NCBI GenBank assembly: GCA_025094145.1
Contig: JALLLS010000007.1
Span: forward strand, 620,001-684,000
Length of the DNA: 64,000 nt
Direction: 5' to 3'
Origin: Spinellus fusiger
Taxonomy: Eukaryota > Mucoromycota > Mucoromycetes > Mucorales > Phycomycetaceae
In this document: piece after piece, positions 22,117 through 34,200 of the stretch
How positions within the stretch are numbered: position 1 is the stretch's first letter
How the letters are laid out: each line of letters opens with the position of its first letter
Position numbers and translations under genes: made by a program
The notes under the pieces: generated by a model
Told to the model about the DNA's origin: nothing
Databases searched by the model: none
Seen by the model: only the letters and a program-made list of their open reading frames with translations

Positions 22117-23128
22117 AAATAGACAATAAAATCTAATAGTATATATTGGTATATATTGGTATATATTGGTATATATTAGTATATATTGGTATTTAGTGAT
22201 ATTTAGTGATATTTGGTAACGTGTTATTACATGTAATAACATATAGCAAAGTTTAAGCAATGGCATTCAATCTTAATGAATCTAAATCAAGAGGTAAGAA
22301 ACTATAGTGGAATAGAGTAAATTATGGCATAATTATTTTCCAAATACTCTTACCTCTTCTGTGCACTTGTTTTAAAGTCTAAAGTCTAAAGTCTAATCTA
22401 AAATAAAATAAAGAAGTAACCCCTTCTCACCCCCTTTGTCACTCATCTACTCACTTGTTTGTACACCTATTGACACACATCTTTAGTTTGTCTCTCCTTT
22501 CTCCATTGTACCCACCATACTTACTGTATTTACTGTATTTACTGTATTTACTGTATCCACTATATCCACTATATCCACTATATCCATTATACTTACTATG
22601 TCTACTGTATCCACTCTATCTATTCTGTTCATTACCCCTAATCTCCTTTTTGTTTTTGTTTTTGTTTTCTTTATTGCTATGAAAAAGAAAATGGTCCGCT
22701 CCTCTTAGTATTAGTATTCATTGAGATGCCATTTGTTCTGCTTCAGGTGACAAGGTCTGTTCATCAGTCTCCATCTTTATCCGTCATCTTGGTAGTATTT
22801 GTGAATCGATAGAACCGATCAACTGTCCCACTTTCTTCTCTCTACGTCTGCTGTGCAACCTTCAACACGGTGCTTCCTCGTTACGTGCATGATCGAGGAT
22901 TAAAGTTAGAAATACCCATAAGCTTCCGAGGGTTGGGTGCGTTTCAAACCCAAAAAGTAGCACAAGTGAATGAGAAGACAGCCTCGGATACATGAGGAAG
23001 ATTTTAGCCTTGAGAATTATCACTTAAGGAAAATGTTCTGATTCCATTGCTTTTCACTTATTTCAACTATTTTCTTCCCTTCCTTTTTTTTTTTTATTTG
23101 CCCCTCTTAAATTAGCGACTTGATTTGA
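22117..23128. other. Spacer with short tandem repeats upstream of the WD40 gene
   Basis: Two simple repeats are visible: TATATTGGTA units at 22138-22200 and TACTGTATT/CCACTATAT units at 22515-22610. No coding region or RNA gene is supported. Sequence from about 22700 to 23128 is the likely promoter and leader of the downstream gene, with a pyrimidine tract at 23070-23110 just before the ATG. Confidence 0.45.
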
Positions 23129-25081
23129 ATGACAGAACTCGACCCCATAGATGACAGTGATTCCGACTATTCGCTTGATTATGAGTATATTGGCCCACGC
23201 CAGGCTCATTACCGAGATGCCAGTGATGCCAACAGTGACTGCTCAGAAATATCAGAACACCCTCCACCTCCAGGATTCGATATGTGGGATGAAGACCCCT
23301 ATAGCACAAATGACTTTACTTGGGAGTCCAATGACATGCGCCTCTCGTGTGCTATTTACAAACACTACACTGTGCCACGCACCAGCCTGTGGAGAAAAGA
23401 CAGAGGCTGGCCTCGACAGCTACTGAACAGCCAGTCAACCACCAACCACGATCAAAGTGCGAGCGCTGTGTGCTTGGCAGTATCTCATTACGGAATGGTA
23501 GAACAACTCTATGCTGTGTATCGAGATCGCATTCTCAAGTGCGGCCAACAAAAGTCCAAGAGCAGCCATCGTCCTAGAACCAAGCGCTGTCTTGACGCGA
23601 CATGGATTGAGGCCTCTCTCACTCCTACCCCCACTGACACTGATACTCCTCCAAGCACAACAGACACTACAGCAAGTGCACCCACGGCCAAATTCACAGA
23701 AACTCACTTGGCTTTGAGCCAGCCTGCATTCAAGGCCACACAGCCAACCTCCCCTCCCACAGATGTTACGGATCCAATCGCAAGGTTTGTGGACTATACC
23801 AAGTACATCCAACGACAGGACTTTCCACCGGTGTCTGTAGAAGATGCTTACATTAGTCCTGGATTCGAACCACTGTGCATTGCCCACAAGTATGGCTACA
23901 TGGCCATTGGTGGCATTGAAGGAGAATTCGAACTGTACTGCTGCATGGGAGAGCCTACCAAAATATGGGGGACAAAATTCAAAGGAAAAAAGAATGTTTT
24001 GTTGATGACCAACAATATACAAATTGTACGGCGGAAGACATTAGACAGCCATGAGCATTATCTGATTGTGTGCATGAACGAAGCAGGTGTACTTGTATAC
24101 CGATTGCCCCCTCACTGTGAATGCATGACATTCAAAGTCCAACTCCACGCCCATTTACGCCATTTCCGTATGGCCGTCAACCACGCTCAAATCAGTCCTG
24201 ATGGACAGTGGATGGTGTGTGTGGGGGATGATAATGCAGTACTTTTGTTTCGCTGTGGGGGAGAAAATACGCTTGTCTTTGATCCACCGGTCCGTCTAGT
24301 CATTTCCTCTTCTTCTTCTCCTTCTCCTTCTTCTTCTCCTTCTTCTTCTCCTTCTTCCTCACCGTCTTCTTCATCACCGTCTTCCTCATCTGCATCTGCA
24401 TCTTCATCTTCATCTCCTTCTTCATCATCATCGTCTTCATCGTCTTCTTCATCATCATCGTCTTCATCGTCTTCTTCATCATCATCGTCTTCTTCTACAA
24501 CCCATACACATACACCCTATTCCGCACAGTATGTAGCATGGAATCCTTCTTCTACCCATTTTGCCCATACGTCTGATTCCCATTCCCAAGTCACTGTATG
24601 GGACTGTCTCCACCAATGCATCGTAAAGACCATTGATGCTCGTGGCTATACCTATGCTATTCAGTTCCATCCGTTCTTGGATAATCTCCTAGTGTTTTCC
24701 AACCGCTATGGCTATTTCCATACAGTACAATGGGATGCTTCTTTTCATGACACAACCCATGAGATTACACTGGTATCTTTTCGAGGAGAAAAGGACACCC
24801 GACTGCGGATTCTTGCCAAGATCAATGGCATCCAATGGTCTCATAAGGGCGACTACCTGTATGTAGCCACTAAGAAGCGGGTACTTGCCTATGAACTGAA
24901 AACAAAACAAGTGCCTTCTTTGGTGACTCTCTCCTGCCAAGAAACAAAGAAGCTGCTCGTCAACCCTAAAAAGAGAAAAAGACAGTACATGCTCAGTCTA
25001 TCTCATCCTCAGTGGCAAACAGTGCCTCCCACTATCAAAGCCATGGTATTAGCAGAAGCCACACTGTCAACTCATTCATGA
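23129..25081 (+). CDS. WD40-repeat protein, DUF2415-like
   Basis: An intronless frame of 650 residues. The N-terminus is acidic (MTELDPIDDSDSDYSLDYEY). Beta-propeller strands are recognisable from about residue 230: GYMAIGGIEGEFELYCC, HAQISPDGQWMVCVGDDNAV, YVAWNPSSTHFAHTSDSHSQ, VTVWDCLHQCIVKTIDARGY and YAIQFHPFLDNLLVFSNRYG. The last blocks match what I recall of the fungal DUF2415 family, whose molecular function is not established. A serine tract of more than 60 residues, encoded by TCT/TCA/TCC microsatellite at 24303-24495, lies between two blades; such loops can be tolerated on the propeller surface. A basic patch (KKRKR) is near the C-terminus. It is convergent with EF2, 291 bp apart. Confidence 0.8.
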   Translation: MTELDPIDDSDSDYSLDYEYIGPRQAHYRDASDANSDCSEISEHPPPPGFDMWDEDPYSTNDFTWESNDMRLSCAIYKHYTVPRTSLWRKDRGWPRQLLNSQSTTNHDQSASAVCLAVSHYGMVEQLYAVYRDRILKCGQQKSKSSHRPRTKRCLDATWIEASLTPTPTDTDTPPSTTDTTASAPTAKFTETHLALSQPAFKATQPTSPPTDVTDPIARFVDYTKYIQRQDFPPVSVEDAYISPGFEPLCIAHKYGYMAIGGIEGEFELYCCMGEPTKIWGTKFKGKKNVLLMTNNIQIVRRKTLDSHEHYLIVCMNEAGVLVYRLPPHCECMTFKVQLHAHLRHFRMAVNHAQISPDGQWMVCVGDDNAVLLFRCGGENTLVFDPPVRLVISSSSSPSPSSSPSSSPSSSPSSSSPSSSSASASSSSSPSSSSSSSSSSSSSSSSSSSSSSSSSSTTHTHTPYSAQYVAWNPSSTHFAHTSDSHSQVTVWDCLHQCIVKTIDARGYTYAIQFHPFLDNLLVFSNRYGYFHTVQWDASFHDTTHEITLVSFRGEKDTRLRILAKINGIQWSHKGDYLYVATKKRVLAYELKTKQVPSLVTLSCQETKKLLVNPKKRKRQYMLSLSHPQWQTVPPTIKAMVLAEATLSTHS

Positions 25082-25372
25082 TATTGAGGGAGGAGGTTGT
25101 TAATCCATCCAGTAGACCTCGCTCCATCTTTCTTGCCCTCCTTCCTCCCTTGTTTTTATAGATACATATAGATACATATAGATACAGATACATATATAAA
25201 TATAAATATAAAAGATCTTATTTCATTTGTGGAAACAAGATTGAAGTGATAACAAAATAAAATAGAGAGAGAGAGCAAGGGGGGGGAATAAAGTAGAAAA
25301 TAGAAAATAATAATAATATAAAAGAAAGAAAGAAAAAAAAGTATATAGAAAAAGAATAATAATACAAAAAGC
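25082..25372. terminator. Convergent 3' region of the WD40 gene and EF2
   Basis: AT-rich, with (GATACATA)n-like repeats at 25160-25210 and AATAAA motifs on both strands (for example near 25254-25260). No coding sequence. It probably carries both polyadenylation sites. Confidence 0.4.
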
Positions 25373-28135
25373 TTAGAGCTTGTCGTAGTACTTGTCAAGA
25401 CCGGGGATGTCTTCAACAAGACCCTTTCTCTTACGAACAGCACGAATAATGTCATACACCTTGTTACCGGCCTCCAATGGGTTGCCAGTCATGTTCTGCC
25501 AGTGATCAAACACAGCCTGGGGGAAGGCCTGACCAGCAGTGGCAGCACGCAAATCAGCAGTGAAGCCAAAGGATTCGTTGACAGGCAAGTAGGCCTTGAC
25601 AGTCATCATGGGAGTACCAGGGCGGGTTTCCTCAGAGAAGACGACACCACGACGTCTGTTGAGACAGCTGTAAATACCACCAATCACAGAGTCAGGGCAC
25701 TGGATCTCCACCAAGTAGACGGGCTCCTGGATACCGGGAGTGGCAGTCAGCACAGAGGCGTACACGACACGACGACAGGTAGGAATGATCTGTCCACCAC
25801 CTCTGTGGATGGCATCAGCGTGCAACACAACATCGAGAATGTTGAAACGACAACCACGCATGTTCTCCTCAGCCACAGGTCCTTCCTTGGTAGCCCACTG
25901 GAAGGCAGCTACACAGGAGTCCTTGATTTCGTTCAAGTACTGGACAGCCTTGGTGACATCCACCATCAAGTTGGGGCCGGTACCGTCGGGACCGAAACAC
26001 CAGATCTTACGGGCCTCGGTGACATCCCACTCGAAGCGATCAGCCAAAGCACGGGCACGGATCTTGAAATCATCCTTGGGACCAATTTTGCCAGCATCAA
26101 TCTCGTTGGCAAGGTCGTCGTTCAAGGGGGCAGCACGCATGAAAATACGGTTGTGCTTGTTGGGGGACTTGGACAAGCAGTCCATGGTGGACTCGGCAGT
26201 GACAGTCTCGCGGTACTGCACAACGGGATCACCGTACTTCAAGGGAACCTGGGCGTGGTCTTCTTCAAGATCCTTCAAGCAAATCTCCAGATGGAGCTCA
26301 CCAGCACCAGCGACAATGTGTTCACCAGAGTCAGAGGTGAAGGTAAGGACACAGGGGTCGGACTTGGAGAGACGCTTCAAACCTTCGACCAACTTGGGGA
26401 GATCGTTGGCGTTCTTGACATCAACAGCCACCTGCACGACGGGGGAAACAGAGAACTTCATGATCTTCATGTTGTGGGCGACATCGGAGGTGGTGATGGT
26501 ACCACTCTTGACCAAGAACTGATCGACACCGACAAGACCAATGATGTTACCAGCAGGGCAGTCATCGATCGCCTCAACGTTACGTCCCATCATCAATACA
26601 GTGCGCTGGATGGACTTGACGGACAAATCACTCTTGGATCCAGGAGTGTAGTTGGGGCCTTGGATTCTGACCTTGAGACCAGCACGGACAGTACCAGAGA
26701 AGACACGACCGAAAGCATAGAAACGACCCTTGTCGGAAGTAGGCACCATCTTGGACACGTACAACATAAGAGGACCAGCAGGGTTGCAGTCTCTGATACC
26801 AATGGCACACTCGTCATCCATAGGACCTTCGTACAAGCTGGTCACACGGTATCTCTGGGCAGTGACGGGAGAGGGCAAGTGGATACAGATCATCTCCAAG
26901 AGAGCATCACCAGCAGGCAAGAACTTGCGCATGACGACCTTCAACAGCTGCTTTCCTTCCAACTCACGCTCCTCGCTCTTCAAGTTGATTTCCAACTTCT
27001 CCAAGAGAGTGGTGACCTGGTCCTTCTTGAAGTTCATGACAGAGTCAAAGATCTTGAAGATGGGGTCCAAGATGAACATGTTGAAGGCACGCTCAAGGGG
27101 AGCACCACTGGCATCAGTGCCTTTGGTGGTCCACTTCTTGGTCTTGGGGTTGAAGTAGTTCTCACCCCACAGCTTGCCCATCATCTTCTCCTTGTCTACA
27201 CCGAACTTCTTGGCATAACGGACAGCAAACTGACGGAGAGTGAAGCCCCAGCCGTGGAGACCAGAGGCAAAGGCAACAGTACCGCGCTCAGGGTAGACCT
27301 GAACATCACCCAAGACTTCATCCAAGTAGGTGGAGATGATGACGTTGACGGATTCAATGGTACGAGCAAAGGTCTATTGTCATCTATTTTGTTGAGTTGA
27401 TCTGCCCTACACACCCCTACACACACATCGAGAGGTATCTATCAATAGAACTTACGTTGTACAACTCTTCCTTGCCCAACTGTAACTCCAACAAGGCACG
27501 ATCCACCTTGTTAATGACAATCACAGGTTTAATGCGCTCAGTCAAGGCCTGGCGCAACACAGTCTCAGTCTGCACACACACACCATCAATGCAGTCCACA
27601 ACAACAAGAGCACCGTCAGTCACACGGAGAGCAGCAGTCACTTCAGAGGAAAAGTCAACGTGACCAGGAGAATCGATCAAGTTGATCAAGAAGGAAGAAC
27701 CGTCTGTCTTTTGGTTCTTGATTTCGTTAATGTCATCGGGGTTTTCCATTTGGAAGTACATGGAAATGGCAGTGGACTTGATGGTAATACCACGCTCCTG
27801 TTCATCCTTGCGGGTGTCCATGAAACGGGTCTCACCAGCACGACCAGCAGAAATAATACCGGCCTTGGACACGAGGGAATCGGTCAAGGTGGATTTACCG
27901 TGATCGACGTGAGCAATCACAGACATGTTACGCACATTGGTGACCTTGTCCATAAGACCACGGATCTCCTCAATAGTAAAGTTCTAAGAATGAAGAGTGA
28001 CATGAGCTTCCTTTCTTTTTCTTTTTTTTTTCTTTTTTCTCTGTTGACATGGAGTCGTTTCTTCATTGGTCTCTAATAACCTACCACTAAAATACATTAG
28101 ATGATGTTATTCCATCATGTAGTATGCTTACCCAT
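25373..28135 (-). CDS. EFT1: Translation elongation factor 2
   Basis: Exons 28135-28132, 28086-28085, 27983-27456 and 27373-25373 join to 844 residues (yeast eEF2 has 842). The GTPase domain shows AHVDHGKST (P-loop), DEQERGITI (switch I), DSPGHVDF (G3) and NKVDR (G4). Domain IV carries [12 protein letters not shown], which contains the His converted to diphthamide. eEF2 moves tRNAs and mRNA through the ribosome using GTP. The coding strand has the biased codons of a highly expressed gene, which also leaves a 632-codon antisense frame open. The odd part is the start: MV before NFTIEE needs ATGG, then TG alone between two introns of 45 and 101 nt. The symbol follows yeast usage. Confidence 0.96.
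28085..28086 (-). other. Putative 2-nt microexon in EF2
   Basis: Upstream is ATGG|GTAAGC (intron 28131-28087, 45 nt, ending TTTTAG). Downstream is GTAGGT (intron 28084-27984, ending TTCTTAG). The two bases TG between them complete the second codon (GTG, Val), giving the conserved MVNFT start of fungal EF2. No single-intron model gives an ATG in frame: direct read-through hits stops, and skipping TG shifts the frame. Confidence 0.6.
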
Positions 28136-28277
28136 AATGCCTAGTGTAGGAAAAGAAAAAAGATAAAATAGAGTAAAGGAAAGGAAAAAAAAAAAAAAAC
28201 ACGGTCAAGAGATCTTCATGTTCGGTGATTAAAATGATTAAAACTTTTGATTGGTAGGTAATAAGAGAGAAAGAACA

Positions 28278-29515
28278 CTAGTGAGGTTTAATAGCTGTCT
28301 TGAAATCAATGCCATAAAGATACGAGGACACCATGACAGTACTGGCACCAAGAACAAAGGGAAGTGTGGGCTGGAAATCAAACAGATAAAAGCTAATAAT
28401 CCCAGAGACAATAATCGACAGACTGGTGGCAAATCCCTTGAGAATATTGTCCGCATACTTCACGACAATCGCCACCAACAGTCCACCCAATGCCTGGTTC
28501 ATCACCACCACCCACGTCAGCCAGTCATAGCCCTGCAACAGGCTACCCTCCCAAATGATCTGTCGGTCATAGGCGATCATCCCCACCAGAGAGAAGAATG
28601 CACCCGACAGCCCCAATTGGATGTTGCGCACCCACATGGAGGTGTCCGATGCCTTGAGAATCTTTTCAAAATAACACCCCGCAAAGCCAGAAGAGATGCA
28701 GCTCGTCAACACTGCCAATAGACCCACCACCGGACTCTGTACGCTGCTCTGATTGGGCTCACTCTGAATGCTCTGGGACTGTACCATCGTCACGCCAATC
28801 ATCAGTAGGATCAGGGCAAACCACTGCTCCCTGGGCAAGGACCGTCCCAGCAGCAGGACCGAAAACAGAGCCGTCGAAAGAATCTTCATCTGGTAAGTGA
28901 CTTGGAAAGTGGCGGCCTCGAGATTGCTGAGGGCGACATACAGCAAGTTGTTCTGCAGTGCATACAGACCAGAGGGAATCAACATGGTCAGCGTATCGCG
29001 GGGCTTGCAGAGGATATCATCATAGACCATGCGTCTAAACTCTTTCCAGCTCCCTTGCTGATGGTACATGACAAGAAGACAAGCGATGATCTTGAGCACC
29101 TCTGCCAAGAACACTGCTGTAGAAGCCACATACATGGCCTGACCTGGCTTCTGTACTATACGAGAATAGCGCATCATCAGCACGAGTGTACTGTTCTGCA
29201 CCACCAGTACAATCAGTGAGAGCTGCTTACGAGACATGCCCAAGACAGTGTCTTCTACATGAGGAAAGAGAGAAAGAGCGAGAGAGAGAGAAGGAAAGAA
29301 GGAAAAATAGAAAGAAAGAAAGAAAGAAAAAAAGAAAAAAATAGAGAAAAAAAAGACGATCCCATGTCTGATGAGCCTTGTTTCTTTTACACCTTCTTCT
29401 CTTCCTTTTCCTCACTGTTGATCTCTAGGTTAGGTTTACCTTTGTCGTTGGCATGACTGTGCGTAGGTAAGAGATCACGCTTGGTGAACGTCCGTCGTGT
29501 GTGGTAGGCGGACAT
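28278..29515 (-). CDS. Nucleotide-sugar transporter, SLC35A (UDP-galactose/UDP-GlcNAc type)
   Basis: Two exons (29515-29440 and 29254-28278, intron 185 nt) give 350 residues. The first exon supplies a 25-residue Arg-rich cytosolic tail (MSAYHTRRTFTKRDLL). It is followed by about ten hydrophobic segments. Family signatures are VQNSTLVLMMRYSR, YALQNNLLYVALSNLEAATF, QVTYQMKILSTALFSVLLLG and GGLLVAIVVKYADNILKGFA. The family exchanges UDP-sugar for UMP across the Golgi or ER membrane to feed glycosylation. Which sugar is carried cannot be read from sequence alone. The intron contains a G/A-rich simple repeat at 29261-29355. Confidence 0.88.
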
Positions 29516-29840
29516 GAGTGGACACAAACAAAAATTTTGGTTACGCCAGTAAATGGACTTTTAAGGGCAGTCCTAAAGTGCATGAAATGGAGCCAATTTA
29601 TTTTATTGGGCTCCTTCTAGTTTTTCAAAGTGTTTTTTGGCAGCTGCAATATTAAGCAGAGTAGCAGCGGATTCTTGTGGACGGCAATAAAAATATAAAA
29701 AATATAAAAAAAAGAAAAAAAAAAGAGATTGAGAGAGAGATTGAGAGAGTTAGAGTTAGCTATAAATACAAAATATAAAATATAAAAAGATAGAATAGAA
29801 AATGGATCTATAGAAAGATAAAAATAGACACACGGTCTTT
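29516..29840. other. Spacer between transporter and Gtr1, with A-rich tracts
   Basis: No coding sequence. It contains AAAAATATAAAAAA-type runs at 29690-29725 and AATATAAAATATAAAA at 29770-29790. It is probably the promoter of the transporter gene and the 3' end of Gtr1. Confidence 0.4.
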
Positions 29841-31084
<1,244 letters not shown>

Positions 31085-31230
31085 TGTGGTAGTTGGAGAC
31101 AGAGGAGGAGGATTAGTCAAGAAGGAAGGAAGCAGCGTAGTCCTCTCTTCTCGCTGTGACTTTGTTTCATGGACGTCATGGTAAGAAACAAGGCGATGTT
31201 CTCCACCCGCCTCCCTCCCTTTGTACAAGT
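31085..31230. promoter_or_regulatory. Shared 146-bp promoter between GTR1 and the USP-like gene
   Basis: The two start codons (31084 minus, 31231 plus) are only 146 bp apart, so both promoters and both 5' leaders must fit here. No TATA box is evident. The segment is G/C-richer than the flanks, with CT-rich stretches. Coregulation is an inference. Confidence 0.55.
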
Positions 31231-34200
31231 ATGGCATCCCATGAAGCTATTAGGCAGCTGATGGACCTAGTAAGGCAGTCTGTTATAAAGTGTAGACTAC
31301 TGATATAAGCAGGGTATCAGCCAAGAACAAGCACGGGAGGCATTAGCAGTAAGCGAATGAGACTGTCCATGATAATGTTGGCTAATAGGAGACAGCGCTA
31401 TAACAATGATGTAGCGCATGCTGCTGATTATATCTTCTCTGGGGCTGTAGACACAAGCAATGAACAGGTGGTGAGAGGAAGAAGAGAGAAAGAGGAAGAG
31501 GAAGAAGACATGATGTGACCTTAAACTAGGCCAATTCCCCCAGTAATATTACTACTGCTACTGCTACTACTGCTACTACCACCACTACTGCAGCTGCTGT
31601 TTGGGATGATACTTCAGTATGGCCTCCTTGGTCTACTATGGAGATGGATACACAGTCTGTTGATTCTACACGAGGCAGTGCTGGATCAACTCAAGGTAGA
31701 TCTATTCAAATTCCAGTGTATATGTAGAGTGTATATGTATATGTAGATGTATATGTATATGTAGATGTAGATGTAGATGGATAGATAGCAACAGAGCAAT
31801 GGCACTGAATTCAATGACTCTATTAGGTGGAGAGCCATTAGAACAGGAACAGACTGAAGATACAGGGAGAGAGCAGCAACAGCACCTACAACAACAGCAG
31901 GAGTGGAGTGTTGTGCCTTTTAGACCTTATTCTTCTACTTCTGGTGTAGAGAAAAGAGGACGCAATGGAATAGCATGGGAAGAACCTTCTGATCCAAGAG
32001 ACAGAGCAGCTGTGGAGAATAGGCAAGGAGTGTTAATACACTGGCAATGAAAATGAAGGAAGTGGCTAATAGACACTCTAAGCAGACCTATTGGATTGCG
32101 TCCTCCCAAGCACAAGATGCCTTTTACCCCTGCCGTCTTCCAAGCACTCTTTCATCTTCCTTGTCTTCAACAGTCTGTTATGTCTTTTCATCCAAAGAAA
32201 TTTCTGTGGGGATCTCCTCAAGACTATTGGCAAGGCCGTGGAGAAAAGACATCACTCTACAGTCTAGGGAGTCTACCTGCTTCTGAACAACAGGAGATGG
32301 GAAGGAGTAGATTAGAAGCAAAAGAAATGCAAGATCCATGGTGCACAAAAATGAATGAAGAAGAATCAGACAAGGCATCAGAAAAAGATGGGACAGAGGG
32401 ATTTGAGCTCCTCTCACTTTCTCAATCATTACCAGAAGTACCAGAAGTATCCACAGTAAATATGGATATGAATGAAAATTACAGCATGGATCTAGAACCA
32501 ATACCAAGATGCCTGCAAGGTATTCTTCCTTCTGTTGGGGATAAAAGGCACAGAAAAGAAAAGAAAAAACTCACTACAGAATAAACACTATAGCATTTGC
32601 AGAGATACAAAAGCTATTTGCATTTCTCCTCTGCTCACAAAGAGGCTATGGAAATGTCACTCATGTTGTGGATGCTCTGACTCAACATTTAGATACTGAA
32701 GAATGGAATTCTGCTGACAATCATTTGGACAGTAAGGCATTCTCATTCTCCCAATGATATAGGCTACTCTACTCTACTCTATTCTTCTAATAGGGTGTAT
32801 CTATACCGTATGATAGGCTTTGTGGATTTGATCATCAATTGTCTTATAGACACAGACCAATATACCACACAACCTATGAAAAGATTTCAAGAGTAAGTAA
32901 TAATGAATGCACTTTATCTACTTCTTACTGTGAATTAGTCTATTCTCAATCAAAGTCATGGTGGATTATGGTGAAGAAATAGAGACAGAAGAGATCAACT
33001 GCCTTATATCCTTTATTACTATTACTACTATTACTATTCACATGAATGCATAATCTACCTAAATGCATGTCCTTGACTCTTTGATCCAACATTCTAGGCA
33101 TAGACCAAAATGCATGCAACTTCTACGAGTGCCTTGATCCTTTTGTTTTTCAAAGAGAAGAGCCAGGAGACGACAGAAGCTTCAGTAGTGACAAGACAGA
33201 AACCCCACACCAAAAGATCACTACATTCAACCACATCCCACCTGTCCTTTACATTGCCCTTGAGAATAGAATGGAATCCAGTAGAGAACCAGAAGACCGC
33301 TACTCTTCTCTTTACCGGATAGATCCTGTGATCTATCTCGACAGATACCTTACTGAGAACAAACATGAAGTGCTTTCTGCCTACCAACAATCAGACCAAT
33401 GGAGAAAAGAAATGAACCAACTTCAGCAGCAACAGAGAGAGTTAAAGGAGATCGTGGTGGGGGAGACAGTGTATGAGACACAACTACTACTAGATCATAC
33501 CCTAAAGTACCTTGAAACTATATCTGAGCAGAGTGAAGCATGTCTCACTACAAAGACAGTGCTTCAAACTACCCGTGAATCCATGGAGCAACAGATCCAG
33601 GGTAGGCGTCATAAACATAGTAGGATACTAGACTACGTGGTCTTATTGAGCTTTTTTTTATCCGATAGCATTGCAAGAGAAAGAACAAATAACACACCAA
33701 CAATGTTCTCGATTCTTGGAATCGTCAGAGATGCAAAAGGCAGGGTATACGCTTCATGCTACTCTCCATAGGAATGAACATAGAGATGTGGATGAGACAT
33801 GGGCCTATGTTCTAGTGACTACAGAAGATACTACAGAAGATACTTCAGGAAACACAGCAGGAAACACGGCAGGAAACACTTTCTATCCTTCTGAACCCAC
33901 GTCATGCTGGTTCCGTTTCTGTGATACTTTAGTTGAACCAGTAACACTAGACACGGTTCTAAATGAATCTTGTAGGCCGCATGCTCTATTTTATGTGGCA
34001 CAGACATGTCCTACATTTAGCAAAAGGGAATGTCTGGCTGCCATGCCGAAGGATCTCAAGGCAAGTTCATGAAAAGGAAAAGAAAGAAAAAAAGAAAGGA
34101 ATATTAAATGTGGATTCTATTAGGACTTTATTCATAAAGACAATATCATTTTCAAAGAAGAACTGGAGACGACCACTTCATGGTACAAGACAGGCCATGG

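Noticed and set aside
22912..22962. GGGTGCGTTTCAAACCC as a possible tRNA T arm
   Set aside because: The loop is too long and no cloverleaf fits the surrounding sequence.
23860..23876. GGATTCGAACCACTG resembling the T arm of a minus-strand tRNA
   Set aside because: It lies inside conserved codons of the WD40 protein and no acceptor or anticodon arm can be formed around it.
25502..27400. 632-codon open frame on the plus strand across EF2
   Set aside because: It is antisense to the strongly conserved EF2 coding exon and arises from the biased codon use of that gene. It also reads through the EF2 intron without splice sites of its own and resembles no protein.
29227..29415. Minus-strand frame RKRKRRRCKRNKAHQ across the transporter intron
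   Set aside because: It is a simple-repeat translation of the intron; splicing from 29440 to 29254 gives the expected transporter N-terminus.
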